From assembly GCA_035710515.1 (NCBI GenBank), contig DASTDE010000003.1, positions 62,001 to 126,000 on the forward strand: a DNA stretch of 64,000 nt, given 5' to 3'. How positions within the stretch are numbered: the first letter of the stretch is position 1; every line of letters begins with the position of its first letter. The stretch is from Candidatus Rubrimentiphilum sp. Lineage in GTDB: Bacteria; Vulcanimicrobiota; Vulcanimicrobiia; Vulcanimicrobiales; Vulcanimicrobiaceae. Of the stretch, positions 56,451-64,000 are shown piece by piece. The position numbers were made by a program, and so were the translations under genes. Below the pieces are notes generated by a model. The model was not told where the DNA came from. It saw nothing but the letters and a program-made list of their open reading frames with translations, and did no database searches.

Positions 56451-59400
56451 TTATATAATCCAGCGGCCTATCCACATACGCTGGTTCCACTGGTCCCACG
56501 GCACGGGCGAGGCTGCGAGCACCGGATAGAACCACACGAAGGCCAGCACGACGGCCGCCACATACGTGCCGACGGCTATCCGGCTGAACAGCTTTGCATC
56601 GTGGTTGAAATCCCCCCAGTGCCAAATGCGCTGCAGCACGATCACGTTGCACAGAATAATGATGGGGATATCGACGTAAAAATGATAGATGAAGGTGATC
56701 CGCGGCGAGCGCGCCCACGGGAGCCACTGCAACAGGTAGGCGATCACGAGCAGCGCGTAACCTTTGTTCCGCTCGCGCCAGGCCAAGAACGCAACAATCG
56801 GTACGCACACTAGTCCGAACCAGAGAATGAGCGGGTTGGGCAGCGACATGATCTCCGAGACGCAGCATGCCGTAGACTGCGCTGCGGCGGCCCCAATACG
56901 CGTGTCTTTCCAGTAATAGGCGATGGGACGCAGGTCGATCGGCCACGTCCAAAACGCCGATGCGTAGGGATGCGTCGCCTTGAGCGTGTCGTGATACATG
57001 AACATCGAGTACTGCCGGTAGATCAGATCGGTCAAACTCTTGAGTTCGATCTGGCGAATGAAGTCCGGCACCCACACGAGCAGGTAGACCGTCATGCTCA
57101 AGAAGACGATCGCCGCAATCGAAATGTCGAGACGAAAACCGAACGGATTGCCCCACAGCTTGAGCTTGCCGTTACGCCAATAGCGCTCCAGCCAAACGCC
57201 GGCGACCACGACGAAAGAAACGCCGAAAGTCATGACGCCGTACCACTTACTCGCAACCAGCGCTCCGAGCAGAATCGTGAATGCGATCAGCCAAGCCGTC
57301 GCGTGCCGCCCCTCTTGCTGTTCGCCCCGATCGTCCCGCACCAAACCCGGCGTATACGTAGCTTCACCTTCCGGTGTGATGTATCGCGCGCCGCCGTCGC
57401 GTGCGTAGGCGACTTCCACTCCATCGTCGTCGATCTGCAAACCTTTGCCGCGGACGATGCGCCCGTCCGGAATTTCTAACGTCGCGACGCCGCCCTGGCG
57501 CAATAGTCGCGAACCTTCCGCATACGACGCGAACTCGCCGTCGCGGCCAAACATGCGCGGCACGATCGCAAGTCTCAAAAGCAAGTACAGACCGAATGCA
57601 AAGTAGAGCCCGGCTACAACAAACGCCGCCGTCGATTGGTGGAACGGCACCGTAACGAGAGCGCCCAAAATGTAGCCGGCAATGAGAGCTGCGGCGATGG
57701 AGATACCGGCTCGCCGGAACGTTCGCGGCTCGTACGCGCGCACCGTTGACTGAGACGCGATCCAATACCGGTAGAACGCGTAGAGCGAGCCGAGCGCAAA
57801 GACGACGACGATCCCTTCGGGCGTCGCGATACGTGACTGCACGAAATGCATGCCGTCGGCGATAAAGAGCACGGCCGCAAACGACGCGAAGAGCGTCGAG
57901 CGCGTGAGGCGTTTTGCAAAGGCGTAGATCACGACGATGGCCAGCGCGCCGAACACCACGTCCAAAAAGCGCCAGCCGTGGGGGTTGTCGCCGCCGAACA
58001 GCATGGTCGACAGCGTTATGATGAGCTTTGTCAGCGGCGGGTGCGTGTTTTCGTAAATGTATTTATGCGAAAGATACTCTTCAGCCGCGCGTGCAAAGTA
58101 TATTTCGTCGAAGATCTTCTCTGCCGGGAGCCAGTAATTGACGTACGACAGAATGAACGAAATGACGCCGAAAGCGCCCGCCAAAATGTAGTCGAGCGGC
58201 CACAGCATCGTCGCCAGACCCTCGCGCGGATTGAACCATGCGTGAGGTCGCAGAACAGCCGGCATGCCCGGAGCCTGTCCTGAGCCGGGTCGAAGGGGTA
58301 CCTCAGGGTCGTTCGACACCTCACGATGACGATCGGTCTGCTCCGTAGATTGCCCCAAAAAGACGTAGCCGAGATAGAAAAACGTCAGCACGTTTAGCGC
58401 CGAAAGCGGGTGCGTAGCGAACGGCCACATGTCGGCGGCGTTGACCCCCGCCGTGCTTTGCGTAACGACCGTAAGATACGTCAGTGAGTAAAACAGATTG
58501 ACGAGCAGCGTTCCGGAGAAAATCACGGAAGCCCACAGGTAGCGTATTGCAAACGGCGCCGCTGCAATCGTAAAAAGCAGGCCGTTAAAGAGGTAGCGCT
58601 CGTGCATACGCGTGGAGAGCATAAAGAACGCGAGCGTCGAAAGCGCGGCGGCCTCGATGAAGGCCTCCGATGTACGCGCCTGAGCATAGCGCACTAGAAC
58701 CAGCACGACGGCTATCCCGGTCAAGACGACGCCCCACAAGTATTGCGGCCACATGGCAATCAGTTGTGAATCCGGCTGCCAGAACGGATGAACGATCGAC
58801 CACAGGTTAAACGCGTTGACGGAATTATCCGCATAGACGTCTTTGCCGACCTGATAGCGTTCGTACAGCCATGCCAGCGCGTTGATCGGGTTTGCCGTTG
58901 GGTGAAATGGAACGGTCAAGAGAAACGCAAGCGCGACGGCGCACACGATGCCGGCGGCGGTTGCAAGCGCGCGGCGCGCACGCTGCTCGGGCGACACAAA
59001 TGCAAAAACGACAAACAACGGAACGAGCACGGCCGCTTGCGGTTTGATGAGCAGCGAATACGCCAGCAGCAGCCAGCCGGCGGTGATCTGCCAGGCGAAG
59101 CCTTCCGCGAAATCATCGGAGCGCAGAAGTAAATAAGCCGCGCCTAATGCCAGACCCCCCGCGACCGAGTCCACCTGTCCCCATGACGCCGAGATGAAGA
59201 TCACGGCCGGGTTCAGCACGAACAACGCCGCCGCGCTCAGCGCCCAGCGTTCGTTTGCGTACCGCCGCACGAGCGCGTAGAGCAGCGCGCCGTCCACCAA
59301 ATCCATGAGAATTGCAGGCAGCTTGACCAGCACGCGCAGCACGTCGTAGTTATGTTGCGGCGAAATGACGGCGAACAGATGCCCGATAAACCACAGAATG

Positions 59401-59612
59401 TAGAAATAACCCGTCGGATAGTCAACAAACTTCGTTGTCGTATAAAACTGCGACAATGGATGTGACGCCAGCGTGATCGCCCACGCTTCGAACGAATCGA
59501 TGTCGTTTTTGAACCCTTGGTCGCCCAAAAAGAACAGGCGCACGACCAAGCCCGCCAAGAGCAACAGGCCGAGCCGCACCGGTGCCGAGACCGCCGGTCG
59601 TACGACGCTCAT
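56451..59612 (-). CDS. Giant GT-C glycosyltransferase fusion (mannosyltransferase-like plus PMT/GT39)
   Basis: The product has 1053 residues. The N-terminal half (about 1-420) is a multi-span GT-C enzyme with FKNDIDSFEAWAITLASHPLSQFYTTTKFVDYPTGYFYILW, SASWGQVDSVAGGLALGAAYLL and TRMHERYLFNGLLF. The C-terminal half (about 455-1053) is a protein O-mannosyltransferase (GT39): AEKIFDEIYFARAAEEYLSHKYIYENTHPPLTKLII has the DE motif, and LVASKWYGVMTF and FWTWPIDLRPIAYYW follow. Residues about 426-449 are encoded by a dispersed repeat. Polyprenyl-phosphate sugar donors fit the adjoining polyprenyl synthase. Confidence 0.85.
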   Translation of the reverse strand: MSVVRPAVSAPVRLGLLLLAGLVVRLFFLGDQGFKNDIDSFEAWAITLASHPLSQFYTTTKFVDYPTGYFYILWFIGHLFAVISPQHNYDVLRVLVKLPAILMDLVDGALLYALVRRYANERWALSAAALFVLNPAVIFISASWGQVDSVAGGLALGAAYLLLRSDDFAEGFAWQITAGWLLLAYSLLIKPQAAVLVPLFVVFAFVSPEQRARRALATAAGIVCAVALAFLLTVPFHPTANPINALAWLYERYQVGKDVYADNSVNAFNLWSIVHPFWQPDSQLIAMWPQYLWGVVLTGIAVVLVLVRYAQARTSEAFIEAAALSTLAFFMLSTRMHERYLFNGLLFTIAAAPFAIRYLWASVIFSGTLLVNLFYSLTYLTVVTQSTAGVNAADMWPFATHPLSALNVLTFFYLGYVFLGQSTEQTDRHREVSNDPEVPLRPGSGQAPGMPAVLRPHAWFNPREGLATMLWPLDYILAGAFGVISFILSYVNYWLPAEKIFDEIYFARAAEEYLSHKYIYENTHPPLTKLIITLSTMLFGGDNPHGWRFLDVVFGALAIVVIYAFAKRLTRSTLFASFAAVLFIADGMHFVQSRIATPEGIVVVFALGSLYAFYRYWIASQSTVRAYEPRTFRRAGISIAAALIAGYILGALVTVPFHQSTAAFVVAGLYFAFGLYLLLRLAIVPRMFGRDGEFASYAEGSRLLRQGGVATLEIPDGRIVRGKGLQIDDDGVEVAYARDGGARYITPEGEATYTPGLVRDDRGEQQEGRHATAWLIAFTILLGALVASKWYGVMTFGVSFVVVAGVWLERYWRNGKLKLWGNPFGFRLDISIAAIVFLSMTVYLLVWVPDFIRQIELKSLTDLIYRQYSMFMYHDTLKATHPYASAFWTWPIDLRPIAYYWKDTRIGAAAAQSTACCVSEIMSLPNPLILWFGLVCVPIVAFLAWRERNKGYALLVIAYLLQWLPWARSPRITFIYHFYVDIPIIILCNVIVLQRIWHWGDFNHDAKLFSRIAVGTYVAAVVLAFVWFYPVLAASPVPWDQWNQRMWIGRWII
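58270..58330. repeat. Dispersed repeat at the joint of the GT/PMT fusion
   Basis: GAGCCTGTCCTGAGCCGGGTCGAAGGGGTACCTCAGGGTCGTTCGACACC followed by TCACGATGAC is a diverged copy of the repeat, read in frame between the two enzyme halves. Confidence 0.7.
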
Positions 59613-60505
59613 GAGGAAGCCAGCTCCAGCGAGCTCAGCAAGAAGTCGCGCACCGCTGCGGCCGGATGGCGTTCGACGACGGAGAGGTGCTCCGCCGAGG
59701 CTTGATTTGCGGCTTCACGCGCACCGAGTTCGTTGAGCGCATCGATAACGGCGGAAACCGTAGCAGCGTCGAGCGTTTCACCGCGCGCATATGCTTGCGC
59801 GATCCGATCGCGCGCTGCGGATTCAGGCTGCGCCAGCGCCCACACGACCGGGAAGGTCCACTTGCGGCGCGCGATGTCGTTGCCGGACACCTTGCCGGTT
59901 GCGTCGAGCGTTCCCCAAATGCCCAACACGTCGTCGCGAATTTGAAATGCCATCCCGAACGCCCGGCCGAGTTCACGGTAACGCACCACCGCTTCGTCAT
60001 TGCACGGCGCGCACAGCGCCCCGAGCTGCGATGACGCGCCGAACAGTGCCGCGGTCTTCGCGCCGATCATGCGATTATACGCGGCTAAGTCCACCTGCGT
60101 AGCGCTTTCGTAGGCGAGGTCCATGGACTGCCCGTCGCACATGGTGGCGTGCGCTTCGTGCAGCGCACGAACCATGCGCAGGACGCGCTCGTCGGAGTGC
60201 CGCGACACACTGTTGGTGAGCGCGAGAAAGCTGATCGCGCAGAGCGCGTCGCCGGCGTTGAGCGCCTGCGGAATGCCGTACACAGCCCATACCGTGCGGC
60301 GGCCGCGGCGCAATTCGTCGTTGTCCTCGATATCGTCGTGCACGAGCGAGTAGTTGTGCAGGATCTCGACCGCGGCGGCGGCGTCCAGCGCGCTCTCTAC
60401 CGAACCGCCTTCCGATTCGGCAACGCGCAGCAACAGCCGGGGCCGGAGTCGCTTCCCGGCTTTGGCCGGCCCGTATTCGCCGTAACCGAAATGGTAGAAC
60501 AGCAT
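59609..60505 (-). CDS. Polyprenyl synthetase (trans-isoprenyl diphosphate synthase)
   Basis: This enzyme makes C15-C20+ prenyl diphosphates. It has AGKRLRPRLLLRVAE, the first Asp motif in SLVHDDIEDNDELRRGRRTVW, GDALCAISFLALTN and the second Asp motif in FGMAFQIRDDVLGIWG. From ATG 60505 it has 298 residues, but the frame is open further upstream with protein-like sequence (QPDLFEAHLEGLIRDYRGSPQ) and no ATG/GTG/TTG; a CTG at 60544 is possible. Typical relatives have such a region before the GKRLRP motif, so the true N-terminus may be longer. Confidence 0.88.
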   Translation of the reverse strand: MLFYHFGYGEYGPAKAGKRLRPRLLLRVAESEGGSVESALDAAAAVEILHNYSLVHDDIEDNDELRRGRRTVWAVYGIPQALNAGDALCAISFLALTNSVSRHSDERVLRMVRALHEAHATMCDGQSMDLAYESATQVDLAAYNRMIGAKTAALFGASSQLGALCAPCNDEAVVRYRELGRAFGMAFQIRDDVLGIWGTLDATGKVSGNDIARRKWTFPVVWALAQPESAARDRIAQAYARGETLDAATVSAVIDALNELGAREAANQASAEHLSVVERHPAAAVRDFLLSSLELASS

Positions 60506-60569
60506 ATCGGAGATCTGCGGCGATCCCCGATAGTCCCTGATCAGTCCCTCGAGATGTGCTTCAAAGAGA

Positions 60570-61412
60570 TCAGGCTGGTAGACGGGCGAGCTCCTCCATT
60601 CGCTGCGCCACCTGATCGACGAGCCATCCGGGCGTCGATGCGCCGGACATAAGTCCGGCCACGCGAACGCCGTCGAACCACTGCGGCTGCAGTTCGTCCG
60701 GGCCCTCGATGTGGTAGGCTTTGGCGCCGTTGAGTTCGGAGAGCTCCGCCAAATGCTTGGTATTCGCCGAAGTCTTGCCGCCCACGACGACCATCACTTC
60801 GACTTCCTTTGAAAGCTCGAGCGCTTCGCTTTGCCGGTTGTTCGTGTCGGTGCAGATCGTGTTGACCGCGCGCACTTCATAGTATTTCGCGATCAGCGCG
60901 CGCACGATGTCGGTGAACCGTTCGCGCGAATATGTGGACTGCACGACAACGCCGACGCGTGACCCGCGCGGCAGTTTCTCGACGTCCTCGATGGTCTCGA
61001 TGCACCATGCGCCGGGAACGTGGCTGAGCGTGCCTTTCACTTCGGGATGTTTCGGATCGCCGACGACGATGATCTTGTAACCATCGGCTTTCAGCTTCTC
61101 GGCCTGCACGTGGATCTTCGTCACCATCGGACAGGTGGCGTCGATGATCTCCAGGCCCTTCTCTTTGGCCTTCTCGTACACTTCGACCGGCAGTCCGTGC
61201 GCGCGAACGAAGAGCGCGCCGGTGTCGACTTCGTCGACCGACGTCGCATTGATCAGGCCGCGCTGTTCGAGCGACTCCACCATCTGCGGATTGTGCACGA
61301 CGTGCCCGAGCGTCGTCACCTGCTCGCGGGCGTCGATCGCTTCTTCGGCCTTTTTCAGCGTGATGGCCACGCCGAAGCAAAAGCCCTGAACCTTCGCCTT
61401 TTTAATCTCCAC
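60570..61412 (-). CDS. ispH: 4-hydroxy-3-methylbut-2-enyl diphosphate reductase
   Basis: The 280-residue last enzyme of the MEP pathway makes IPP and DMAPP. The three cluster-binding Cys residues are in GFCFGV, DATCP and NTICTDTNNRQ. HVVHNPQMVESLEQRG and GVVVQSTYSRERF are as usual. The MEP genes ispD and ispF lie 14 kb away, and the polyprenyl synthase follows directly, so IPP production and use are adjacent. It overlaps plsC by 11 bases. Confidence 0.97.
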   Translation of the reverse strand: MEIKKAKVQGFCFGVAITLKKAEEAIDAREQVTTLGHVVHNPQMVESLEQRGLINATSVDEVDTGALFVRAHGLPVEVYEKAKEKGLEIIDATCPMVTKIHVQAEKLKADGYKIIVVGDPKHPEVKGTLSHVPGAWCIETIEDVEKLPRGSRVGVVVQSTYSRERFTDIVRALIAKYYEVRAVNTICTDTNNRQSEALELSKEVEVMVVVGGKTSANTKHLAELSELNGAKAYHIEGPDELQPQWFDGVRVAGLMSGASTPGWLVDQVAQRMEELARLPA

Positions 61413-61998
61413 GAATCGTCTCCGGGAGTTTCCGAATAGCCTGCATCACCTGGTCGGTGAAGTTCGCCAACTCTTCCCGAGTCGCTTTTCTGTCGGCCGG
61501 CAGCCGCAGCGCCGGACCGAAAATGACCTCAAATCGCCTGAATCGGGCAGCCTGTCCGGTGCCCACCACCGCCGCCGGGACCACCGCCGCCTTACCCAGC
61601 GAGGCCAGCAGCGCGACGCCCTCGCGCGCCTCGACGGTCCCGTCGAGGTTTCGCGTGCCTTCGGGAAAGATGCCGATGACCTCCCCGCGGCGCAGCACTT
61701 CGACGGAGCGGCGAACCGCCGACATCGGCGTTCCGGTGCGATCCACCGGATACGCGCCGAAGGCCGTGATCATTGGACCGAGGACCGGGATTGAAAACAG
61801 CTCGCGCTTGGCCATATACCGGATGCGGCGCGGGCAGGCCGTGCCGAGCAGCGGCGGATCGAAATATGAGATGTGATTGCAGGCGACGATCACCGGACCC
61901 GACGGCGGCACGTTTTCGGCGCCGAACACGCGCATGCGCCACAGCCGGAAGATCACGTTCAGACTGACCTTCGCAGCGTCGTAGGTCCAGTCGATCAT
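61402..61998 (-). CDS. plsC: 1-acyl-sn-glycerol-3-phosphate acyltransferase
   Basis: The 198-residue acyltransferase has the HX4D motif in NHISYFDPPLLG near residue 42, FPEGTRNLDG near 113 and an N-terminal hydrophobic stretch. It places the second acyl chain in phosphatidic acid synthesis and fits with plsX/fakA at 50-52 kb. It sits between cmk and ispH, overlapping both slightly. The cmk-plsC-ispH order is common in Terrabacteria. Confidence 0.95.
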   Translation of the reverse strand: MIDWTYDAAKVSLNVIFRLWRMRVFGAENVPPSGPVIVACNHISYFDPPLLGTACPRRIRYMAKRELFSIPVLGPMITAFGAYPVDRTGTPMSAVRRSVEVLRRGEVIGIFPEGTRNLDGTVEAREGVALLASLGKAAVVPAAVVGTGQAARFRRFEVIFGPALRLPADRKATREELANFTDQVMQAIRKLPETIRGD

Positions 61999-62666
61999 CC
62001 GATTATCTTGCAGATTGCGTCGACGACTTGCTCGGCGGTCAGGTCGCTTGAGTCGACGACGTGTGCGTCAGGTGCTTGGCGCAGCGGCGAGATCTTTCGC
62101 GTTTGGTCCAAGCGGTCGCGTTCTTCAATCTCTTGCGCGAGTTCGTGGACGCTCACGTCCACGCCCGAGGCTTCTAACTGCGCGCGCCGCCGCGCGACAC
62201 GCGCTGCGACAGACGCGGTCAGAAATATCTTGCACGGAGCGTCCGGCAACACGACGGTGCCGATATCGCGGCCCGCCATGACGACCGAGCCTTGCGCCGC
62301 GATGCGCCGCTGCTCGCGCACCATCGCCTCGCGCACACGCGGATGCGCCGCGACGATCGAAACGACTGCCGTGACAACCGGCGAATCGAGCGCGTCCACA
62401 GAAAGCTCGCTGTCCTTCCAAAAAACGCGAAAGCCGAGCTGCGCTTCCCGGTCGAGGCTGACGCGGATCTGCTGATCGAAGAGACGGACCAGCGCGTTCT
62501 CGTTGTCGATATCGGTCTGGGTTTGCAGAGCGGCAAAAGCGAGCGCTCGATACATGGACCCCGTATCGACGTAGACAACGCCCAGCCGCAACGCGAGCAG
62601 ACGCGCAACCGTCGTCTTTCCCGAAGCCGCGGGGCCGTCTATGGCAATCTGCAAATCAGGCGGCAC
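61995..62666 (-). CDS. cmk: Cytidylate kinase
   Basis: The 223-residue CMP kinase starts LQIAIDGPAASGKTTVARLLALRLGVVYVDTGSMYRALAF with the P-loop, and has VVMAGRDIGTVVLPDAPCKIFLTASVAARVARR and ERDRLDQTRKISPLRQAPDAHVVDSSDLTAEQVV. Length is normal. It is divergent from radA, with 53 bases between the two starts, and overlaps plsC by four bases. Confidence 0.97.
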   Translation of the reverse strand: MPPDLQIAIDGPAASGKTTVARLLALRLGVVYVDTGSMYRALAFAALQTQTDIDNENALVRLFDQQIRVSLDREAQLGFRVFWKDSELSVDALDSPVVTAVVSIVAAHPRVREAMVREQRRIAAQGSVVMAGRDIGTVVLPDAPCKIFLTASVAARVARRRAQLEASGVDVSVHELAQEIEERDRLDQTRKISPLRQAPDAHVVDSSDLTAEQVVDAICKIIG

Positions 62667-62719
62667 GCCACCCTCTTTTGCGCGAGGCTGCGGCGCGCCT
62701 CGCGGCTAACTGCGCAAGC

Positions 62720-64000
62720 GTGGCAAAGGCGCGTTCGGTCTACTTCTGCTCGGGATGCGGTTTCGAATCGCCACGCTGGCTCGGGCGCTGCCCGCAATGC
62801 GATGCTTGGAACTCGTTCGACGAGCGGCCAATGCGTGTGACTGCAGTCAAAGCGCGGGCGAATTCGCGGACGAACGCGCGCGGCGGCCCGGTTCCGCTGA
62901 GCGAGGTCGATCGCAGCGGCACCGCGCGCGGCTCAACGGGCTTGCCTGAATTCGACGCAGTGCTCGGGGGCGGAATCGTTCCGGGAAGCGTCACGCTCAT
63001 CGGCGGCCCGCCGGGCGCGGGCAAGTCAACGCTGCTGCTGCAGATTGCAGCCAATCTCGCACGCGAGCGCGGACCGGTTATCTACGTTTGCGGCGAAGAG
63101 TCGGCCGCCCAGGTCAAGCTTCGCGCCGAACGCTTGGGCCCTTCGATACCTCAGGATGACAAGTCCGATATTTTGGTTTTTCCGGAGACGAATCTGCGCG
63201 AAGTCTTGGATCAAGCCGAGAGCCTCGGGCCGCGCACGTTGATCCTTGACTCGATCCAAACCGTGTGGCTGCCGGAATCGGAATCGTATGCGGGCAGCGT
63301 TACCCAGATTCGGGATTGCGCGCAGGCCGCGATGGAGTTCGCCAAACGTACGGACTGCGCGATCTTCATCGTCGGACACGTCACCAAAGACGGCGCAATT
63401 GCCGGACCGCGCCTGCTCGAGCACTTGGTCGACACGGTGCTCTACTTCGAAGGCGACCTCAGCGGCGACCACCGGATCGTCCGCGCGTATAAGAACCGTT
63501 TCGGCAGCATCGACGAGATCTGCGTCTTCACCATGCAAGCCGATGGATTGCATGAAGTCGGCAATCCGTCGGAACTCTTTCTTTCGGGGCGGCACGGGCG
63601 CCCGAGCGGGTCGTGTGTAGTCGCCGGCATCGTCGGCTCGCGCCCCGTGCTCATCGAAGTGCAGGCGCTCGTCGGAGAGACGAGTTACGGCACCCCGCGC
63701 CGCTTGGCGAACAACGTAGATCAGGCGCGCCTCGCGATGATCATCGCGGTGCTCGAGCGGCGCGTTGGCCTGCAGCTCGGCACGCACGACGTCTATGCAT
63801 CGGTCGCGGGCGGTTTACGCGTGAACGAACCTGCCGCAGATTTGGGGATCGCGCTGGCGATCGCATCATCGTTTCGCAATCGTCCGCTGCCGGCCGACGC
63901 GGTTGCGTTTGGCGAGCTCGGCCTGTCGGGCGAGATTCGCTCCGTCACCGCATCCGCGCGCCGTATAGCCGAGGCAAACAAACTCGGCTATCGCACCCTG
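62720..64000 (+). CDS. radA: DNA repair protein RadA, partial (3' end beyond window)
   Basis: From GTG 62720 the frame is open to the window edge (427 residues). The zinc finger has Cys 10, 13, 24 and 27 (CSGCG, CPQC). Walker A GGPPGAGKST is near residues 95-104. ILDSIQTVW, the RadA motif KNRFGS and the start of the Lon-like domain follow (VGLQLGTHDVYASVAGGLRVNEPAADLGIALAIAS). RadA is a branch-migrating helicase. Residues about 139-145 (PSIPQDD) are encoded by a copy of the dispersed repeat between two family strands. Confidence 0.95.
   Translation, partial: MAKARSVYFCSGCGFESPRWLGRCPQCDAWNSFDERPMRVTAVKARANSRTNARGGPVPLSEVDRSGTARGSTGLPEFDAVLGGGIVPGSVTLIGGPPGAGKSTLLLQIAANLARERGPVIYVCGEESAAQVKLRAERLGPSIPQDDKSDILVFPETNLREVLDQAESLGPRTLILDSIQTVWLPESESYAGSVTQIRDCAQAAMEFAKRTDCAIFIVGHVTKDGAIAGPRLLEHLVDTVLYFEGDLSGDHRIVRAYKNRFGSIDEICVFTMQADGLHEVGNPSELFLSGRHGRPSGSCVVAGIVGSRPVLIEVQALVGETSYGTPRRLANNVDQARLAMIIAVLERRVGLQLGTHDVYASVAGGLRVNEPAADLGIALAIASSFRNRPLPADAVAFGELGLSGEIRSVTASARRIAEANKLGYRTL
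63139..63161. repeat. Dispersed repeat inserted in frame within radA
   Basis: CCCTTCGATACCTCAGGATGACA is almost identical to the core at 14566-14588. It lies in the radA frame and adds about five residues to a loop. Confidence 0.65.

Noticed and set aside
1-64000. CRISPR arrays, rRNA genes, complete prophage or insertion sequences
   Set aside because: No regularly spaced repeats, no rRNA, no transposase or phage structural genes were seen; the only mobile-type gene is the HNH nuclease.

Overview
The window is a GC-rich, densely packed bacterial chromosome segment in which most neighbouring genes overlap or lie within a few bases of each other. The backbone keeps a gene order familiar from Firmicutes and related Terrabacteria: hemW, yacL-type PIN-TRAM, ispD, ispF, (gltX), cysE, cysS, rlmB, sigH, then rpmG, tRNA-Trp, secE, nusG, rplK, rplA, rplJ, rplL. 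It also carries a Spo0H-like sigma factor, a FliA/WhiG-like sigma factor, FakA/PlsX/DegV lipid genes and a K+-independent H+-pyrophosphatase. An uncultured Terrabacteria lineage such as Eremiobacterota (WPS-2) fits this mix, but that placement is inference; no rRNA is present.

Region 1-18.3 kb, almost all minus strand: a BlaR1/BlaI pair cut by the window start; a Vgb-like lipoprotein; aromatic biosynthesis (trpE, trpG, a methyltransferase, then aroF behind a Tyr/Trp-codon leader peptide and an attenuator); FliJ- and FliO-like genes; purA, a GH125 glycosidase, hpt, a two-component system, recX-recA, ftsY behind a LexA-like palindrome, a FliA/WhiG sigma factor, a DppB-type permease, a geranylgeranyl-reductase-like flavoprotein and a PIN/Phd toxin-antitoxin pair. 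Region 18.4-25.9 kb: H+-pyrophosphatase, a nucleotidyltransferase, a secreted M48 protease, a TPM/TPM/LemA cluster and three homologous secreted cupin units.

Region 25.9-42 kb is the ribosomal and transcription cluster (rplL-rplJ-rplA-rplK-nusG-secE-trnW-rpmG). About 11.5 kb of accessory genes separates it from sigH, its usual upstream neighbour: five tRNA genes, free-Met-sulfoxide reductase, an ATPase-GNAT fusion, DUF1259/ChrB/MFS, methyltransferase, lipoproteins, an orphan Rieske protein, an HNH nuclease, VOC and ferredoxin-like proteins. Region 42-64 kb returns to the backbone: rlmB, cysS, cysE, a stand-alone GluRS anticodon-binding domain in the gltX position, ispF, ispD, PIN-TRAM, hemW, degV, plsX, fakA, rpmB, thiL, rpe, a kinase-less PASTA protein, yebC, a giant GT/PMT fusion, polyprenyl synthase, ispH, plsC, cmk, and radA running off the right edge.

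The most notable observations are the aromatic leader-peptide attenuator of aroF on a probably leaderless transcript, the orphan GluRS C-terminal domain, a tRNA with Thr anticodon UGU but a long variable arm, a dispersed repeat that has entered coding sequences in frame (hemW, radA and the joint of the GT/PMT fusion), and essential genes (purA, thiL) whose conserved N-termini have no ATG/GTG/TTG start.
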